64,000 nt of DNA from Streptomyces apocyni (GTDB taxonomy: Bacteria; Actinomycetota; Actinomycetes; Streptomycetales; Streptomycetaceae), in the NCBI RefSeq assembly GCF_009739465.1, contig NZ_WHOM01000076.1, forward strand, positions 91,511-155,510. Direction: 5' to 3'. Made by a program: the position numbers and the translations under genes. This document shows positions 56,362 to 64,000 of the stretch, piece after piece. Each line of letters starts with the position of its first letter. Within the stretch, counting starts at the first letter, position 1. The notes beneath the pieces were generated by a model. The model saw only the letters and a list, made by a program, of their open reading frames with translations, had not been told where the DNA came from and did no database searches.

Positions 56362-57633
56362 TCAGTCGTCGTCCAGCCTGCGGTATTTGGCATTCCGCAA
56401 CCTCAGCAGTACGGAGGCGCCCACCGCGGCCGCGAGCGAGCCGAGCAGGACAGCCGCCTTGATGACCTCGAGTTGCGCCGGATCGGGGTAGGCCAGCTCC
56501 GCGATCAGCAGGGACACCGTGAAGCCCACGCCGCCGAGTATCGACAGAGCCAGTACGTCCGCCCAGGCCAGATCGGGGTTGATCTGGGCACGGGTGAAGC
56601 GCGCGGCCAGATACGTACCGCCGAAGATGCCCACGGTCTTGCCAAGCGCCAGACCGAGCGCCACGCCGAGGGGCTCGGGGCTTCCCATGACGTCGGTCAG
56701 CGTACTGGCCGAGACCGGCACGCCGGCGGCGAAGAGGGCGAACAACGGGACCGCGATCCCCGCCGAGATCGGGCGGGTGAGGTGCACGATGTGCTCGGCC
56801 GTTCCCTTCTGGTGTGGGTCGTGGGAGCCGCTCTTGGTGACCCGGAGCAGCAGACCGAGCGCGACTCCGGCGACGGTGGCGTGGACGCCGCTGGTGTACA
56901 TCAGCGCCCAGATGGCGAAGGCGAGCGGCAGATACCAGTACCAGCCCTTGACGCGCTTGACGTGGTGCATCCAGAAGAAGAGGCCGAGGCCCAGTACGGC
57001 CCCGCCGAGCGCCGCCAGATTGATCGACGACGTGAAGAAGAGCGCGATGACGATGATCGCGCCCAGGTCGTCGACGATCGCGAGGGTGAGCAGAAAGGCC
57101 CGCAGCGCGGAGGGCAGATGGGTGTTGACCACGGCCAGCACACCGAGGGCGAAGGCAATGTCGGTGGCCATGGGAATGGCCCAGCCGTTCCAGGTGCCGC
57201 CGCCTGACGTGGCCACGACCCCGTACACGAGCGCGGGGATCACCATGCCGCTGACCGCCGCGACCACGGGCAGCACCGCCCGTGCCGCACTGCTCAGTTC
57301 GCCGACCACCAGCTCGCGCTTGAGTTCGGCGCCCGCGACGAAGAAGAAGATCGCCAGCAGGCCGTCCGCTGCCCATTTGCGTACGGACAGGTCCAGTGGC
57401 CCGAAGCCGAAGTGGGTGCTGCGGACCGTGTCGTAGGAGGCGTCCCACGGTGAGTTGGCCCAGAGGAGTGCGGCAGCGGCGGCGACGAGCAGGAGCATCC
57501 CGCCGACTGTCTCGGCCCGCAGGGTGTCCAGGACGATGTTGCGCTCCGGGCGCGGCAGGTTCCCGAAGAAGAGCGGCCAGCGGCTGCTGCCGCCCCCGCT
57601 ACCGCCGCCGTTCCCTGGGCGCTTACCTCGCAT
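56362..57633 (-). CDS. nhaA: Na+/H+ antiporter NhaA
   Basis: 423 aa, slightly longer than E. coli NhaA (388) owing to a Gly/Ser/Arg N-tail. About 11-12 helices. Catalytic Asp pair in LTLAIVDDLGAIIVIALFF; IPMATDIAFALGVLAV and the pH-sensor region (VAGAELKRELVVGEL) are present. Exchanges Na+ or Li+ for protons for pH and salt homeostasis. Independent gene; 66 bp before the epimerase gene on the same strand. Confidence 0.96.
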   Translation of the reverse strand: MRGKRPGNGGGSGGGSSRWPLFFGNLPRPERNIVLDTLRAETVGGMLLLVAAAAALLWANSPWDASYDTVRSTHFGFGPLDLSVRKWAADGLLAIFFFVAGAELKRELVVGELSSAARAVLPVVAAVSGMVIPALVYGVVATSGGGTWNGWAIPMATDIAFALGVLAVVNTHLPSALRAFLLTLAIVDDLGAIIVIALFFTSSINLAALGGAVLGLGLFFWMHHVKRVKGWYWYLPLAFAIWALMYTSGVHATVAGVALGLLLRVTKSGSHDPHQKGTAEHIVHLTRPISAGIAVPLFALFAAGVPVSASTLTDVMGSPEPLGVALGLALGKTVGIFGGTYLAARFTRAQINPDLAWADVLALSILGGVGFTVSLLIAELAYPDPAQLEVIKAAVLLGSLAAAVGASVLLRLRNAKYRRLDDD

Positions 57634-57845
57634 GACCGCTCCTCGGCGCTGACGGTCCTGGCCGGGTGTGACGTAGGGGCGAGCAAGGTCGAAAGTCGAA
57701 AGGGGCTGGGGTAGGGGTAGGGGAAGGGGGCTGTGATGACGACCTGTCCATGGTATTGAGCGACGCCGGGGGCGACCGGGACGGCCGGGGCGGCGGCGGG
57801 GCCAAGTCCGCCCGCACCGCCGCCTCCGGGTACGTCCGCGGTCGG

Positions 57846-59417
57846 CTACTCGGCGGCCTCTCGCCGCCGTCGTCGCGCCGCCACGACGAGGACCGTTCCT
57901 CCGGCGGCGACGAGGGCGGTCGCCAGCCCGCCGACGAGCACCATCTCATCGGTGGACACGGCAGCGCCGGTGTCGGGCAGCTCACCACCGCCGGTGCTGC
58001 CACCGGAGCTGCCGCCGGAGCTCCCGCCCGTGTTACCGCCAGAGCTGCCGCTGGTATTGCCACCCGTGGTGTCTCCGGTGGGGCTGGGATCCGGGGTCGG
58101 GTCGGGTGAGGGGTCTGGCGACGGATCCGGCGAAGGATCCGGCGACGGATCGGGGGACGGGTCTGGGGACGGGTCGGGCGACGGATCCGGCGACGGGTCA
58201 GGCGACGGGTCAGGCGAGGGATCAGGCGACGGGTCCGGCGACGGATCGGGCGAGGGATCCGGGGACGGATCCGGCGAGGGATCCGGCGACGGATCCGGCG
58301 ACGGGTCCGGCGAGGGATCCGGGGACGGATCCGGTGAAGGGTCCGCACACGTAGGCAGGTCGCCGTTGAACGGATAGGCGTGCAGCTCCTGCCCACCCCC
58401 GCCCCCGACCGGGGACGTATGCGTCAGCGAACCAGTGGTGAAGAGGCGCCCGTTCACTCCGGGCAGCGTCACCGTCGTCGTACTGGCGGCGTTGCCCACC
58501 AGCACGCTGCCCGCGAACTGCCCACTGCCCGTCAGCTCCACCGTGGTCGCGTCCGGGAAGTTCCACAGCGTCCGCTCGCGCAGCCCGTCCGGCAGCCCCG
58601 CGATATACGTGTTGATCATCCGCGTGTCGCCCGTGAGGTTGACCAGGACGGTGGCGCCCGCCGGGATGTCGTTGAAGGCGAACCCCTGTGCGCCGCCGCG
58701 CCCGCTCGCGAGGTCGAAGTCCACGTTGAAGACCTGGATCGCCGACGAACCGTCGCCGGTGAAGACGGTCGTGTCGCCGTTGTTGACCGCGGTGCCGGTG
58801 GCTGTCCGGGGCTCCCCGCCCTCGTACGCGTAACACTGGCTCGCGGCGGTGAGGTCCAGCCGCAGCCTCTGGTACGAGTCCACCGCGCCGGGGTCCGAGA
58901 CCGGCGCGGGGATGACCGTGCCGGAGAGGTCACCGCCGTACCGTACGACTCCGGAGACCGAGCCCTCCTCGGCGAGCAGCCGCTGACCGGGCGCGACGGT
59001 CAGGTCACCGCCGACGGAGAGAAAGTCCGTCCCGTTGTCCGGGGGAACCCGGGAACCCACACCCGCGACTCCCACGTTGTAGACCTGGGAGGCCCCGGGC
59101 CTCTTGTTCATGTCGAACTCGCCGAGTACGACCACCTTGCCCTCGGCCTCGGCGGCTGCCTGCTGGACGAGGAAGTTCCCGCCCACGAAGACGTTGATGT
59201 TGTTGTCCCGCCCGGCGATCGGCCCGTTGTTGAGCTCGGGGTAGGGATCGGGGCAGTTGTCTCCCAGGCAGGGGCCGAGCCCGCCCGGCAGAGGGTCCGC
59301 GAAACCCCAGGAGGCGAAGAGACCCACGAGTACGGCCGCCCCGAGCACGGCCGCCGAGGCCGAGGCGGTTCTCCGGCGGGTCCTGCTGCCACGGCGTGTT
59401 GTACGCACATTCTTCAT
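57846..59417 (-). CDS. Choice-of-anchor A family surface protein with PSPD repeats and wall-sorting tail
   Basis: 523 aa from ATG 59417 (MKNVRTTRRGSRTRRR). Signal peptide to about residue 40. Choice-of-anchor A domain at about residues 45-330: GPIAGRDNNINVFVGGNFLV, FNDIPAGATVLVNLTGDTRM, NFPDATTVELTGSGQFAGSV. A repeat stalk of about 21 PSPD units follows, then a Gly/Ser/Thr linker, LPDTG sorting motif, hydrophobic helix and RRRRREAAE tail. Probably sortase-linked to peptidoglycan. The stalk is the most repetitive stretch of the window. No ribosome site visible. Confidence 0.88.
   Translation of the reverse strand: MKNVRTTRRGSRTRRRTASASAAVLGAAVLVGLFASWGFADPLPGGLGPCLGDNCPDPYPELNNGPIAGRDNNINVFVGGNFLVQQAAAEAEGKVVVLGEFDMNKRPGASQVYNVGVAGVGSRVPPDNGTDFLSVGGDLTVAPGQRLLAEEGSVSGVVRYGGDLSGTVIPAPVSDPGAVDSYQRLRLDLTAASQCYAYEGGEPRTATGTAVNNGDTTVFTGDGSSAIQVFNVDFDLASGRGGAQGFAFNDIPAGATVLVNLTGDTRMINTYIAGLPDGLRERTLWNFPDATTVELTGSGQFAGSVLVGNAASTTTVTLPGVNGRLFTTGSLTHTSPVGGGGGQELHAYPFNGDLPTCADPSPDPSPDPSPDPSPDPSPDPSPDPSPDPSPDPSPDPSPDPSPDPSPDPSPDPSPDPSPDPSPDPSPDPSPDPSPDPSPDPTPDPSPTGDTTGGNTSGSSGGNTGGSSGGSSGGSTGGGELPDTGAAVSTDEMVLVGGLATALVAAGGTVLVVAARRRRREAAE
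58084..58343. repeat. 12-nt coding repeat array (PSPD stalk)
   Basis: About 21 units of the type gacggatccggc with synonymous variants (ggatcc, gggtcc, gggtca), encoding Pro-Ser-Pro-Asp. Codon-level variation shows older units mixed with recent copies; length is likely strain-variable. Confidence 0.93.
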
Positions 59418-59495
59418 AGCTGGAAATATGCATAAAGCGGACAGGTGACAGCGTCGGACACGCACCGGCCTCACTCCGATGGCGGGCAAAAGAAG

Positions 59496-59524
59496 GGCCA
59501 GGTCAGAGGAGATCTGACCTGGCC
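59496..59524 (-). terminator. Intrinsic terminator after the nucleoside deaminase gene
   Basis: 12-bp perfect stem ggccaggtcaga / tctgacctggcc with loop ggaga. On the reverse strand it is followed by cttctttt, a usable U tract. 23 nt after the deaminase stop. Confidence 0.85.
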
Positions 59525-59546
59525 TTCGGTGTTGCGCGCCGCGTTC

Positions 59547-60050
59547 TCAGTAGTCGATACGGTCGGTCTTGGCCAGCCACGCGTCGAACGGCGCCGTACG
59601 GTTCGGCAGGTCCAGGTGCTCGACCTGCGCGGGCCACATCGACTGCGGCCGCTTCTCGAACAGGTCGTAGAACTTACGGTCGTCGAAACCAGCCACCGCG
59701 GCGTCGTCACGGTCGGCGGCGAAGACGATCCGGTCGACGCGCGCCCAGAGCGCGGACGACAGGCACATCGGGCACGGCTCGCACGACGTGATCAGGACGC
59801 AGCCCTCGAGCGAGAAGGTGCCCAGCTCCTTGCAGGCGGCCCGCATGGCGTTGACCTCGGCGTGCGCCGTCGGGTCAAGGTTCGCGGTGACCTGGTTGTT
59901 CGCCCGCGCGACGACCTCACCGTCCTTGACGACCAGCGCGCCGAACGGGCCACCGCCGTTCCTCACGCTGGTGGTGGCGACATTGATCGCCTCGTCCATC
60001 CAGGCGCGCTCGCGCTCGTGGAGATTCGTTTCTTCGGCCTGTGCGGTCAT
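59547..60050 (-). CDS. Cytidine/guanine deaminase-family nucleoside deaminase
   Basis: 167 aa from ATG 60050. CDA-fold zinc hydrolase: His and Glu in TAHAEVNAMRAAC and the two zinc cysteines in CEPCPMCLSSALWARV. The C-terminus (MWPAQVEHLDLPNRTAPFDA) resembles guanine deaminases of the GuaD type. Next to xanthine dehydrogenase genes, so guanine to xanthine is the likely reaction, feeding purine breakdown. 109 bp after the dehydrogenase operon with a hairpin between. Confidence 0.9.
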   Translation of the reverse strand: MTAQAEETNLHERERAWMDEAINVATTSVRNGGGPFGALVVKDGEVVARANNQVTANLDPTAHAEVNAMRAACKELGTFSLEGCVLITSCEPCPMCLSSALWARVDRIVFAADRDDAAVAGFDDRKFYDLFEKRPQSMWPAQVEHLDLPNRTAPFDAWLAKTDRIDY

Positions 60051-60085
60051 GGTCACTTCTTTCCGAGACGGTGGGGCCTCCCCGG

Positions 60086-60120
60086 GTGCGCTGTCCGTAC
60101 GGAAGTACGGGACACCGCAC
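60086..60120 (-). terminator. Hairpin between xanthine dehydrogenase and deaminase genes
   Basis: gtgcg-c-tgtcc-g-tac against gtacgggacaccgcac, about 14 paired bases with one mismatch and one bulge, loop ggaa. Lies 40 nt after the large-subunit stop. Could terminate or attenuate between the two genes. Confidence 0.6.
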
Positions 60121-60159
60121 CCGAGGCGACGATGGGGGGCTCGCAGGAGGTCAGCGCGG

Positions 60160-62478
60160 CTAGGAGCCGCAGATGTGCTCCGGCTTGACCGGGGCGTGAG
60201 TCAGGCTCAACCCCGTCGCATTGCGGATGGCGTTCATGACCGCCGGGGTGGCGGAAATGGTGGGCGGTTCGCCGACACCGCGCACGCCGTACGGCGAGTT
60301 CGGGTCGGCCTTCTCGATCACGTCCACCGTCATCGGCGGCGTATCCAGAATGGTCGGGATCAGGTAGTCGGTGAACGACGGGTTGCGGATCTTGCCGTCC
60401 TTGACCTGGATCTCCTCCATCACGGCAAGGCCGAGGCCCTGTGTGGAGCCACCCTGGATCTGCCCGACGACGGCGTCCGGGTTGACCGCCTTGCCGACGT
60501 CCTGCGAACAGTCCAGCTGTACGACCTTGACCAGCCCCAACTCGGTGTCCACATCCACCACGGCACGATGCGCGGAGTAAGCGTGCTGGACGTGCACCCG
60601 CTGGCTTTGTCCCGCCTCCGGGTCCATCCCGTACGTCGGCAGGTGGTGGTACTCCCTGGTCTCCTCGATCGCGTCATCACCGAGTACGTCGACGAGATCG
60701 GCGAGGACACCGGTGACCGCGGAGACGACCTTGCCGCCGGACAGTGACAGATCCGCCGGGCTCTCGCCGAAACGCTGGGCGACCCGCTCGAAGAGCACCT
60801 CGCGGACCGCTTCACACGCGTTCTTGACGGCACCGCCGGTGATGTAGGTCTGCCGGGAAGCCGAGCTCGACCCCGCGTCGCCGACCTGGGTGTCGCTCGG
60901 GTGAATGGTCACCCGCTCCACGCCGAGCTCGGTGCGGGCGATCTGCTGCTGCACCGTGTCCACGCCCTGGCCGACCTCGGCCGCCGCGCTGTGCACCAGC
61001 GCCACCGGTTCGCCACCGATGGCCTCCAGACGCACCCGCGCCGTGGAGTAGTCGTCGGCGCCTTCCGCGTAGCAGACGTTCTTGATGATCACGCTGTAGC
61101 CCACACCGCGGACCATGCCTTCGCCGTGCGTGGTGTTGGATACGCCGCCCGGCAGGTCCCGGACGTCCGCCGGTTCGGTGCGGTTCTCCGGGGGCAACGG
61201 CATGTCCTTGAGCCGCTGGAGCAGCTCGGCGACGGGCGCGGGGGAATCCAGCACCTGGCCGGTGTGCATCGTGTAGCCCTGCTCGACCGCGTTGCGCTGA
61301 CGCAGCTCGACCGGGTCCATGTCCAGCGCCTTGGCCAGCTTGTCCATCTGGGACTCGACGGCATAGGCGGGCTGTACGGCACCGAGGCCACGCATCGCGC
61401 CGCACGGCGGGTTGTTCGTGTAGAGGCCCCAGCCCTCGATCTTGACGTTGGGCACCTGGTACGGCCCGGTGCCCAACGAGGTGGCGTTGCCGACGACGAC
61501 CGGGGTCTTCGAGGCGTACGCGCCGCCGTCGAAGTACATCTTCGCCTTGACGTAGACGAGCTTGCCGTCCTTGGTCGCGCCGTGCTCGTAGTACATCTTC
61601 GCCGGGTGCCGGTGGACGTGCCCGAAGAAGGACTCGAACCGGTCGTAGACGATCTTCACCGGCTTGCCGGTGTGCAGCGCCAGCATGCAGGCGTGGATCT
61701 GCATGGACAGGTCCTCGCGGCCGCCGAAGGCACCGCCGACACCGGACATGGTGAAACGGACCTTCTCGGCCGGGAGCCCGAGCGCCCGTGCCGTCTGCCG
61801 GTGGTCGGAGTGCAGATGCTGGGTGGCGAGGAACAGGTCGACACCGCCGTCCTCAGCCGGGATGGCCAGACCGGACTCGGGGCCGAGGAACGCCTGGTCC
61901 TGCATGCCCAGGGTGTACACGTCGGACACCACGACGTCGGCCTTGGCCTCCGGGTCGCCGCAGATGACCGGCTGGTAGCGCACCACGTTGCCCTCGGGGT
62001 GCAGCTTGGGGAGGGTGTCGTCGTGCGCGGCCCGCTCCGGGTCGGTGATCGGCTCGAGTACCTCGTAGTCGACGACGATCTTTTCCATCGCGCGCCGGGC
62101 GGTCTCCGGGTGATCGGCGGCGATCAGGGCGACGGGCTCGCCCTGGTAGCGCACATAGCCCTCGGCCAGCGCCGGCGTGTCGGCGATCTTCAGGCCGTAG
62201 ATGTTCTCGCCGGGGACGTCCTTGTGGGTCAGCGCCGCGTACACGCCGGGCTGCTTGAGCGCGGGGCCGACGTCGATCGACTTGATCCGCGCGTAGGGGT
62301 GCGGGCTGCGCAGCGTCGCGCCCCAGAGCATGTCCTCCGCCCACAGGTCCGAGGAGTACGCGAACTCGCCGGTGACCTTGAGGGTGCCGTCGGGGCGCAG
62401 CGGGCTGTCGCCGATGCCGCCGGTGATCGCGTCGTTGAGGTCCTGCGGGGTGCGGGCGGGAGAAGTCTGGTTGCTCAT
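60160..62478 (-). CDS. Xanthine dehydrogenase family, molybdopterin-binding large subunit
   Basis: 772 aa from ATG 62478; the longer upstream frame is antisense of the small subunit. Molybdenum cofactor domains: SGVGGAFGGREDLSMQIHAC, GPYQVPNVKIEGWGLYTNNP, PPCGAMRGLGAVQPAYAVE, and the catalytic Glu in GVRGVGEPPTISATPAVMN. Oxidises hypoxanthine/xanthine to urate. Third gene of the FAD / 2Fe-2S / Mo operon; start overlaps the small-subunit stop (TGATG). Confidence 0.93.
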   Translation of the reverse strand: MSNQTSPARTPQDLNDAITGGIGDSPLRPDGTLKVTGEFAYSSDLWAEDMLWGATLRSPHPYARIKSIDVGPALKQPGVYAALTHKDVPGENIYGLKIADTPALAEGYVRYQGEPVALIAADHPETARRAMEKIVVDYEVLEPITDPERAAHDDTLPKLHPEGNVVRYQPVICGDPEAKADVVVSDVYTLGMQDQAFLGPESGLAIPAEDGGVDLFLATQHLHSDHRQTARALGLPAEKVRFTMSGVGGAFGGREDLSMQIHACMLALHTGKPVKIVYDRFESFFGHVHRHPAKMYYEHGATKDGKLVYVKAKMYFDGGAYASKTPVVVGNATSLGTGPYQVPNVKIEGWGLYTNNPPCGAMRGLGAVQPAYAVESQMDKLAKALDMDPVELRQRNAVEQGYTMHTGQVLDSPAPVAELLQRLKDMPLPPENRTEPADVRDLPGGVSNTTHGEGMVRGVGYSVIIKNVCYAEGADDYSTARVRLEAIGGEPVALVHSAAAEVGQGVDTVQQQIARTELGVERVTIHPSDTQVGDAGSSSASRQTYITGGAVKNACEAVREVLFERVAQRFGESPADLSLSGGKVVSAVTGVLADLVDVLGDDAIEETREYHHLPTYGMDPEAGQSQRVHVQHAYSAHRAVVDVDTELGLVKVVQLDCSQDVGKAVNPDAVVGQIQGGSTQGLGLAVMEEIQVKDGKIRNPSFTDYLIPTILDTPPMTVDVIEKADPNSPYGVRGVGEPPTISATPAVMNAIRNATGLSLTHAPVKPEHICGS

Positions 62479-63098
62479 CAGGAGGCCTCCACTGTCTCTG
62501 CCTGACGGGCGGCCGCCAGGCGGACCGCGTCCAGGATCTTTTCGTAACCGGTGCACCGGCAGAGGTTGCCGGACAGCGCCTCACGGATGTCCGCGTCAGA
62601 CGGCGAGGCCTCACGCTCCAGCAGCTCATCAGCCGCGACCAGCAGACCCGGCGTACAGAAACCACACTGCACGGCACCCGCCTCGATAAACGCCTGCTGG
62701 ATCGGGGAGAGGTCACCGCCCTCACCGGTCTGCGAATCGGTGCCCTTCGCGCTCCACTGCTGAGCCGCGTCCAGCGACGTACCCGAGGTGCCAGAGGTGC
62801 CGCAGGCACCGCTCGCGCAGCCACCGGCGTGGGCGGCCTGCTCGCGCTGTTTGGCGAAGTCCGCCAGGCCCTCGACCGTGACGACCTCGCGGCCCTCGGC
62901 CTGACCGGCCGCGACCAGACACGAACACACCGGCACACCGTCCAGACGCACCGTGCACGAGCCGCACTCACCCTGCTCACAGGCGTTCTTCGAACCCGGC
63001 AGGCCCATCCGCTCACGCAGCACGTACAGCAGGGACTCGCCCTCCCACACATCGTCGGCTTCCTGCTTACGGCCATTGACCGTGAAATTGACGCGCAT
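62478..63098 (-). CDS. Xanthine dehydrogenase 2Fe-2S subunit with Cys-containing insertion
   Basis: 206 aa from ATG 63098 (ggag 10 nt upstream). Plant-type 2Fe-2S cluster ligands Cys40, 45, 48, 60 (NACEQGECGSCTVRLDGV) and the second cluster Cys145, 148, 180, 182 (VQCGFCTPG; LCRCTGYEKILDA). Between them residues about 83-129 form an insertion (AAHAGGCASGACGTSGTSGT onward) with two extra cysteines, Cys94 and Cys99, absent from the usual 160-aa subunits. 2 bp after the FAD gene. Confidence 0.92.
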   Translation of the reverse strand: MRVNFTVNGRKQEADDVWEGESLLYVLRERMGLPGSKNACEQGECGSCTVRLDGVPVCSCLVAAGQAEGREVVTVEGLADFAKQREQAAHAGGCASGACGTSGTSGTSLDAAQQWSAKGTDSQTGEGGDLSPIQQAFIEAGAVQCGFCTPGLLVAADELLEREASPSDADIREALSGNLCRCTGYEKILDAVRLAAARQAETVEAS

Positions 63099-63100
63099 GG

Positions 63101-64000
63101 TTACGCAGCTCCTTCGACAGCGCCGCGGCCATTGCCACCGCGGTAGGACTCCCAGGTCCACATCAACGTCCGGCGGGCCATCACACCCACCGCGTGACGG
63201 CGGTAGCTGGCACTGCCCCGCACATCGTCGATCGGGTTACAGGCCCCGGACGCCAGCTGGGCGAACTGCTTCGCGATGGACGGAGTGATGATCTTCCCGT
63301 TGTCCCAGAAGCCACCCTCCTCCAGCGCCGCGTTCAAAAACTCCTCCGCCGCCGTCGCCCGCACCGGCGTCGGCGCCGCCGAACCGATCCCCGTACGCAC
63401 CGAACGCGTCCGCGGATGCAGCGCCAGACCGAACGCGCACACCGCGATCACCATCGCGTTACGCGTACCGACCTTGGAGAACTGCTGCGGCCCATCCGCC
63501 CTCGGAATGTGCACAGCCTTGATCAGCTCGTCGGGCTCCAGCGCATTGCGCTTCACACCCTTGTAGAAGTCATCGATCGCGATCAGCCGCGCACCACGCG
63601 CCTGCGACTCGACCTCCACATCGGCCCCCGACGCCAGCAGCGCCGGATGCGCGTCACCCGCGGGCGAGGCACAGCCCAGGTTCCCGCCCACCCCGCCACG
63701 GTTACGGATCTGCGGAGACGCCACCGTGTGCGACGCCAGCGCCAGCCCCGGCAGCTCAGAGCGCAGATTCTCCATGATCTTCGTGTACGGGACAGACGGC
63801 CCCAGCGCGACCTTCTCCTCGCCGACCGTCCACTCACCGAGCTCACTGATCCGGTTCAGGTCCAGCAGGTACTCAGGACGCCGATGATCAAAGTTGATCT
63901 CGACCATCACATCGGTGCCACCCGCAATCGGCACAGCCGTGGGATGCGCTGCCTTCACGGCAAGCGCCTCCTCCCAGCTGGCGGGGCGAAGGAAGTCCAT
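63101..64000 (-). CDS. Xanthine dehydrogenase FAD-binding subunit
   Basis: 299 aa; the ATG is the last triplet of the window (63998-64000), consistent with family N-termini (MDFLRPASWEEALAVKAAHP). FAD motifs: AVPIAGGTDVMVEINF, SPQIRNRGGVGGNLGCASPA GD, VGTRNAMVIAVCAFGLALHP. Transfers electrons from the Fe-S clusters to NAD. First visible gene of the operon; the promoter lies outside. Confidence 0.93.
   Translation of the reverse strand: MDFLRPASWEEALAVKAAHPTAVPIAGGTDVMVEINFDHRRPEYLLDLNRISELGEWTVGEEKVALGPSVPYTKIMENLRSELPGLALASHTVASPQIRNRGGVGGNLGCASPAGDAHPALLASGADVEVESQARGARLIAIDDFYKGVKRNALEPDELIKAVHIPRADGPQQFSKVGTRNAMVIAVCAFGLALHPRTRSVRTGIGSAAPTPVRATAAEEFLNAALEEGGFWDNGKIITPSIAKQFAQLASGACNPIDDVRGSASYRRHAVGVMARRTLMWTWESYRGGNGRGAVEGAA

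Noticed and set aside
58084..58343. Possible CRISPR-like array
   Set aside because: Units are 12 nt, contiguous, without unique spacers, and encode a regular peptide stalk.
57952..58377. Plus-strand GSGDGSGEGSG repeat frame, resembling a glycine-rich surface protein
   Set aside because: Antisense of the PSPD stalk; the reverse-strand gene has signal peptide, domain and sorting signal.

Overview
The window is high-GC actinobacterial chromosome, almost certainly from a Streptomyces. Evidence: strong G/C bias at third codon positions, many GTG starts, ATGA/GTGA-type stop-start overlaps, a TipA-type thiopeptide regulator, an Xre(DUF5753)/DUF397/ATP-binding-protein regulatory set, PadR and HxlR regulators, and a gene order (nadC-nadB-panC ... 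nuoD paralogue ... folP-folB-folK ... folE, ftsH, hpt, tilS ... ppa ... tipA) that resembles the conserved core of Streptomyces chromosomes. I see no rRNA, tRNA, insertion sequence, prophage or CRISPR array. It reads as core chromosome with local micro-expansions, not as an accessory island.

Layout. 1-4.5 kb: reverse-strand operon for NAD and pantothenate (DUF2520 protein, panC, nadB, nadC), every junction overlapping by 4 nt. 4.7-9.4 kb: PLP aldolase/lyase, a 61-aa protein divergent from an ArsR-type regulator with a clear inverted repeat between them, and a DesK/DesR-like two-component pair. 9.4-13.7 kb: an NDUFAF7-type methyltransferase converging on and overlapping an orphan nuoD paralogue, then two bacterial PH-domain membrane proteins. 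13.7-18.7 kb: a coiled-coil protein and a divergently arranged osmoprotectant ABC transporter. 18.7-22 kb: a membrane esterase and an MprF/LysX-type lysyltransferase. 22-28 kb: folate genes (folP, NTF2-like, folB, folK, DUF3180; folE opposing) and ftsH, with a double terminator after ftsH. 28-37 kb: hpt, tilS, a DUF2342 metalloprotease, a PBP4-type carboxypeptidase, ppa, a ThrE-type exporter and a DUF368/PopT lipid-carrier transporter. 37-45 kb: tipA with its MerR-type promoter, wrbA, glutamate decarboxylase, PadR and DinB proteins, aldehyde dehydrogenase, and the Xre/ATPase/DUF397 set. 45-48 kb: the zinc-starvation set of cysteine-poor ribosomal proteins (S18, L31B, L33, L28, S14) with a CobW/MRF-like protein around a perfect Zur-type palindrome. 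48-60 kb: lipoprotein, DUF2786 protein, HxlR/SDR pair, quinone reductase, PolA-like polymerase, PH protein, aldo-keto reductase, epimerase, NhaA, and a repeat-rich wall-anchored protein. 59.5-64 kb: nucleoside deaminase and a three-subunit xanthine dehydrogenase operon (purine catabolism).

No single unmistakable new system stands out, but several patterns deserve attention: (1) an orphan NuoD with Tyr-to-Trp at the quinone site, paired with the methyltransferase family that modifies NuoD/NDUFS2, with the acceptor arginine retained; (2) a TipA protein lacking the second, drug-capturing cysteine; (3) an identical 16-bp palindrome-containing motif in the same orientation upstream of both the ATP-binding protein and the DUF397 gene; (4) a recurrent habit of short tandem duplications (15-23 nt) placed on or immediately after stop codons, at about nine genes here; (5) a diverged tandem duplication of the start region of the DUF2342 protease gene.
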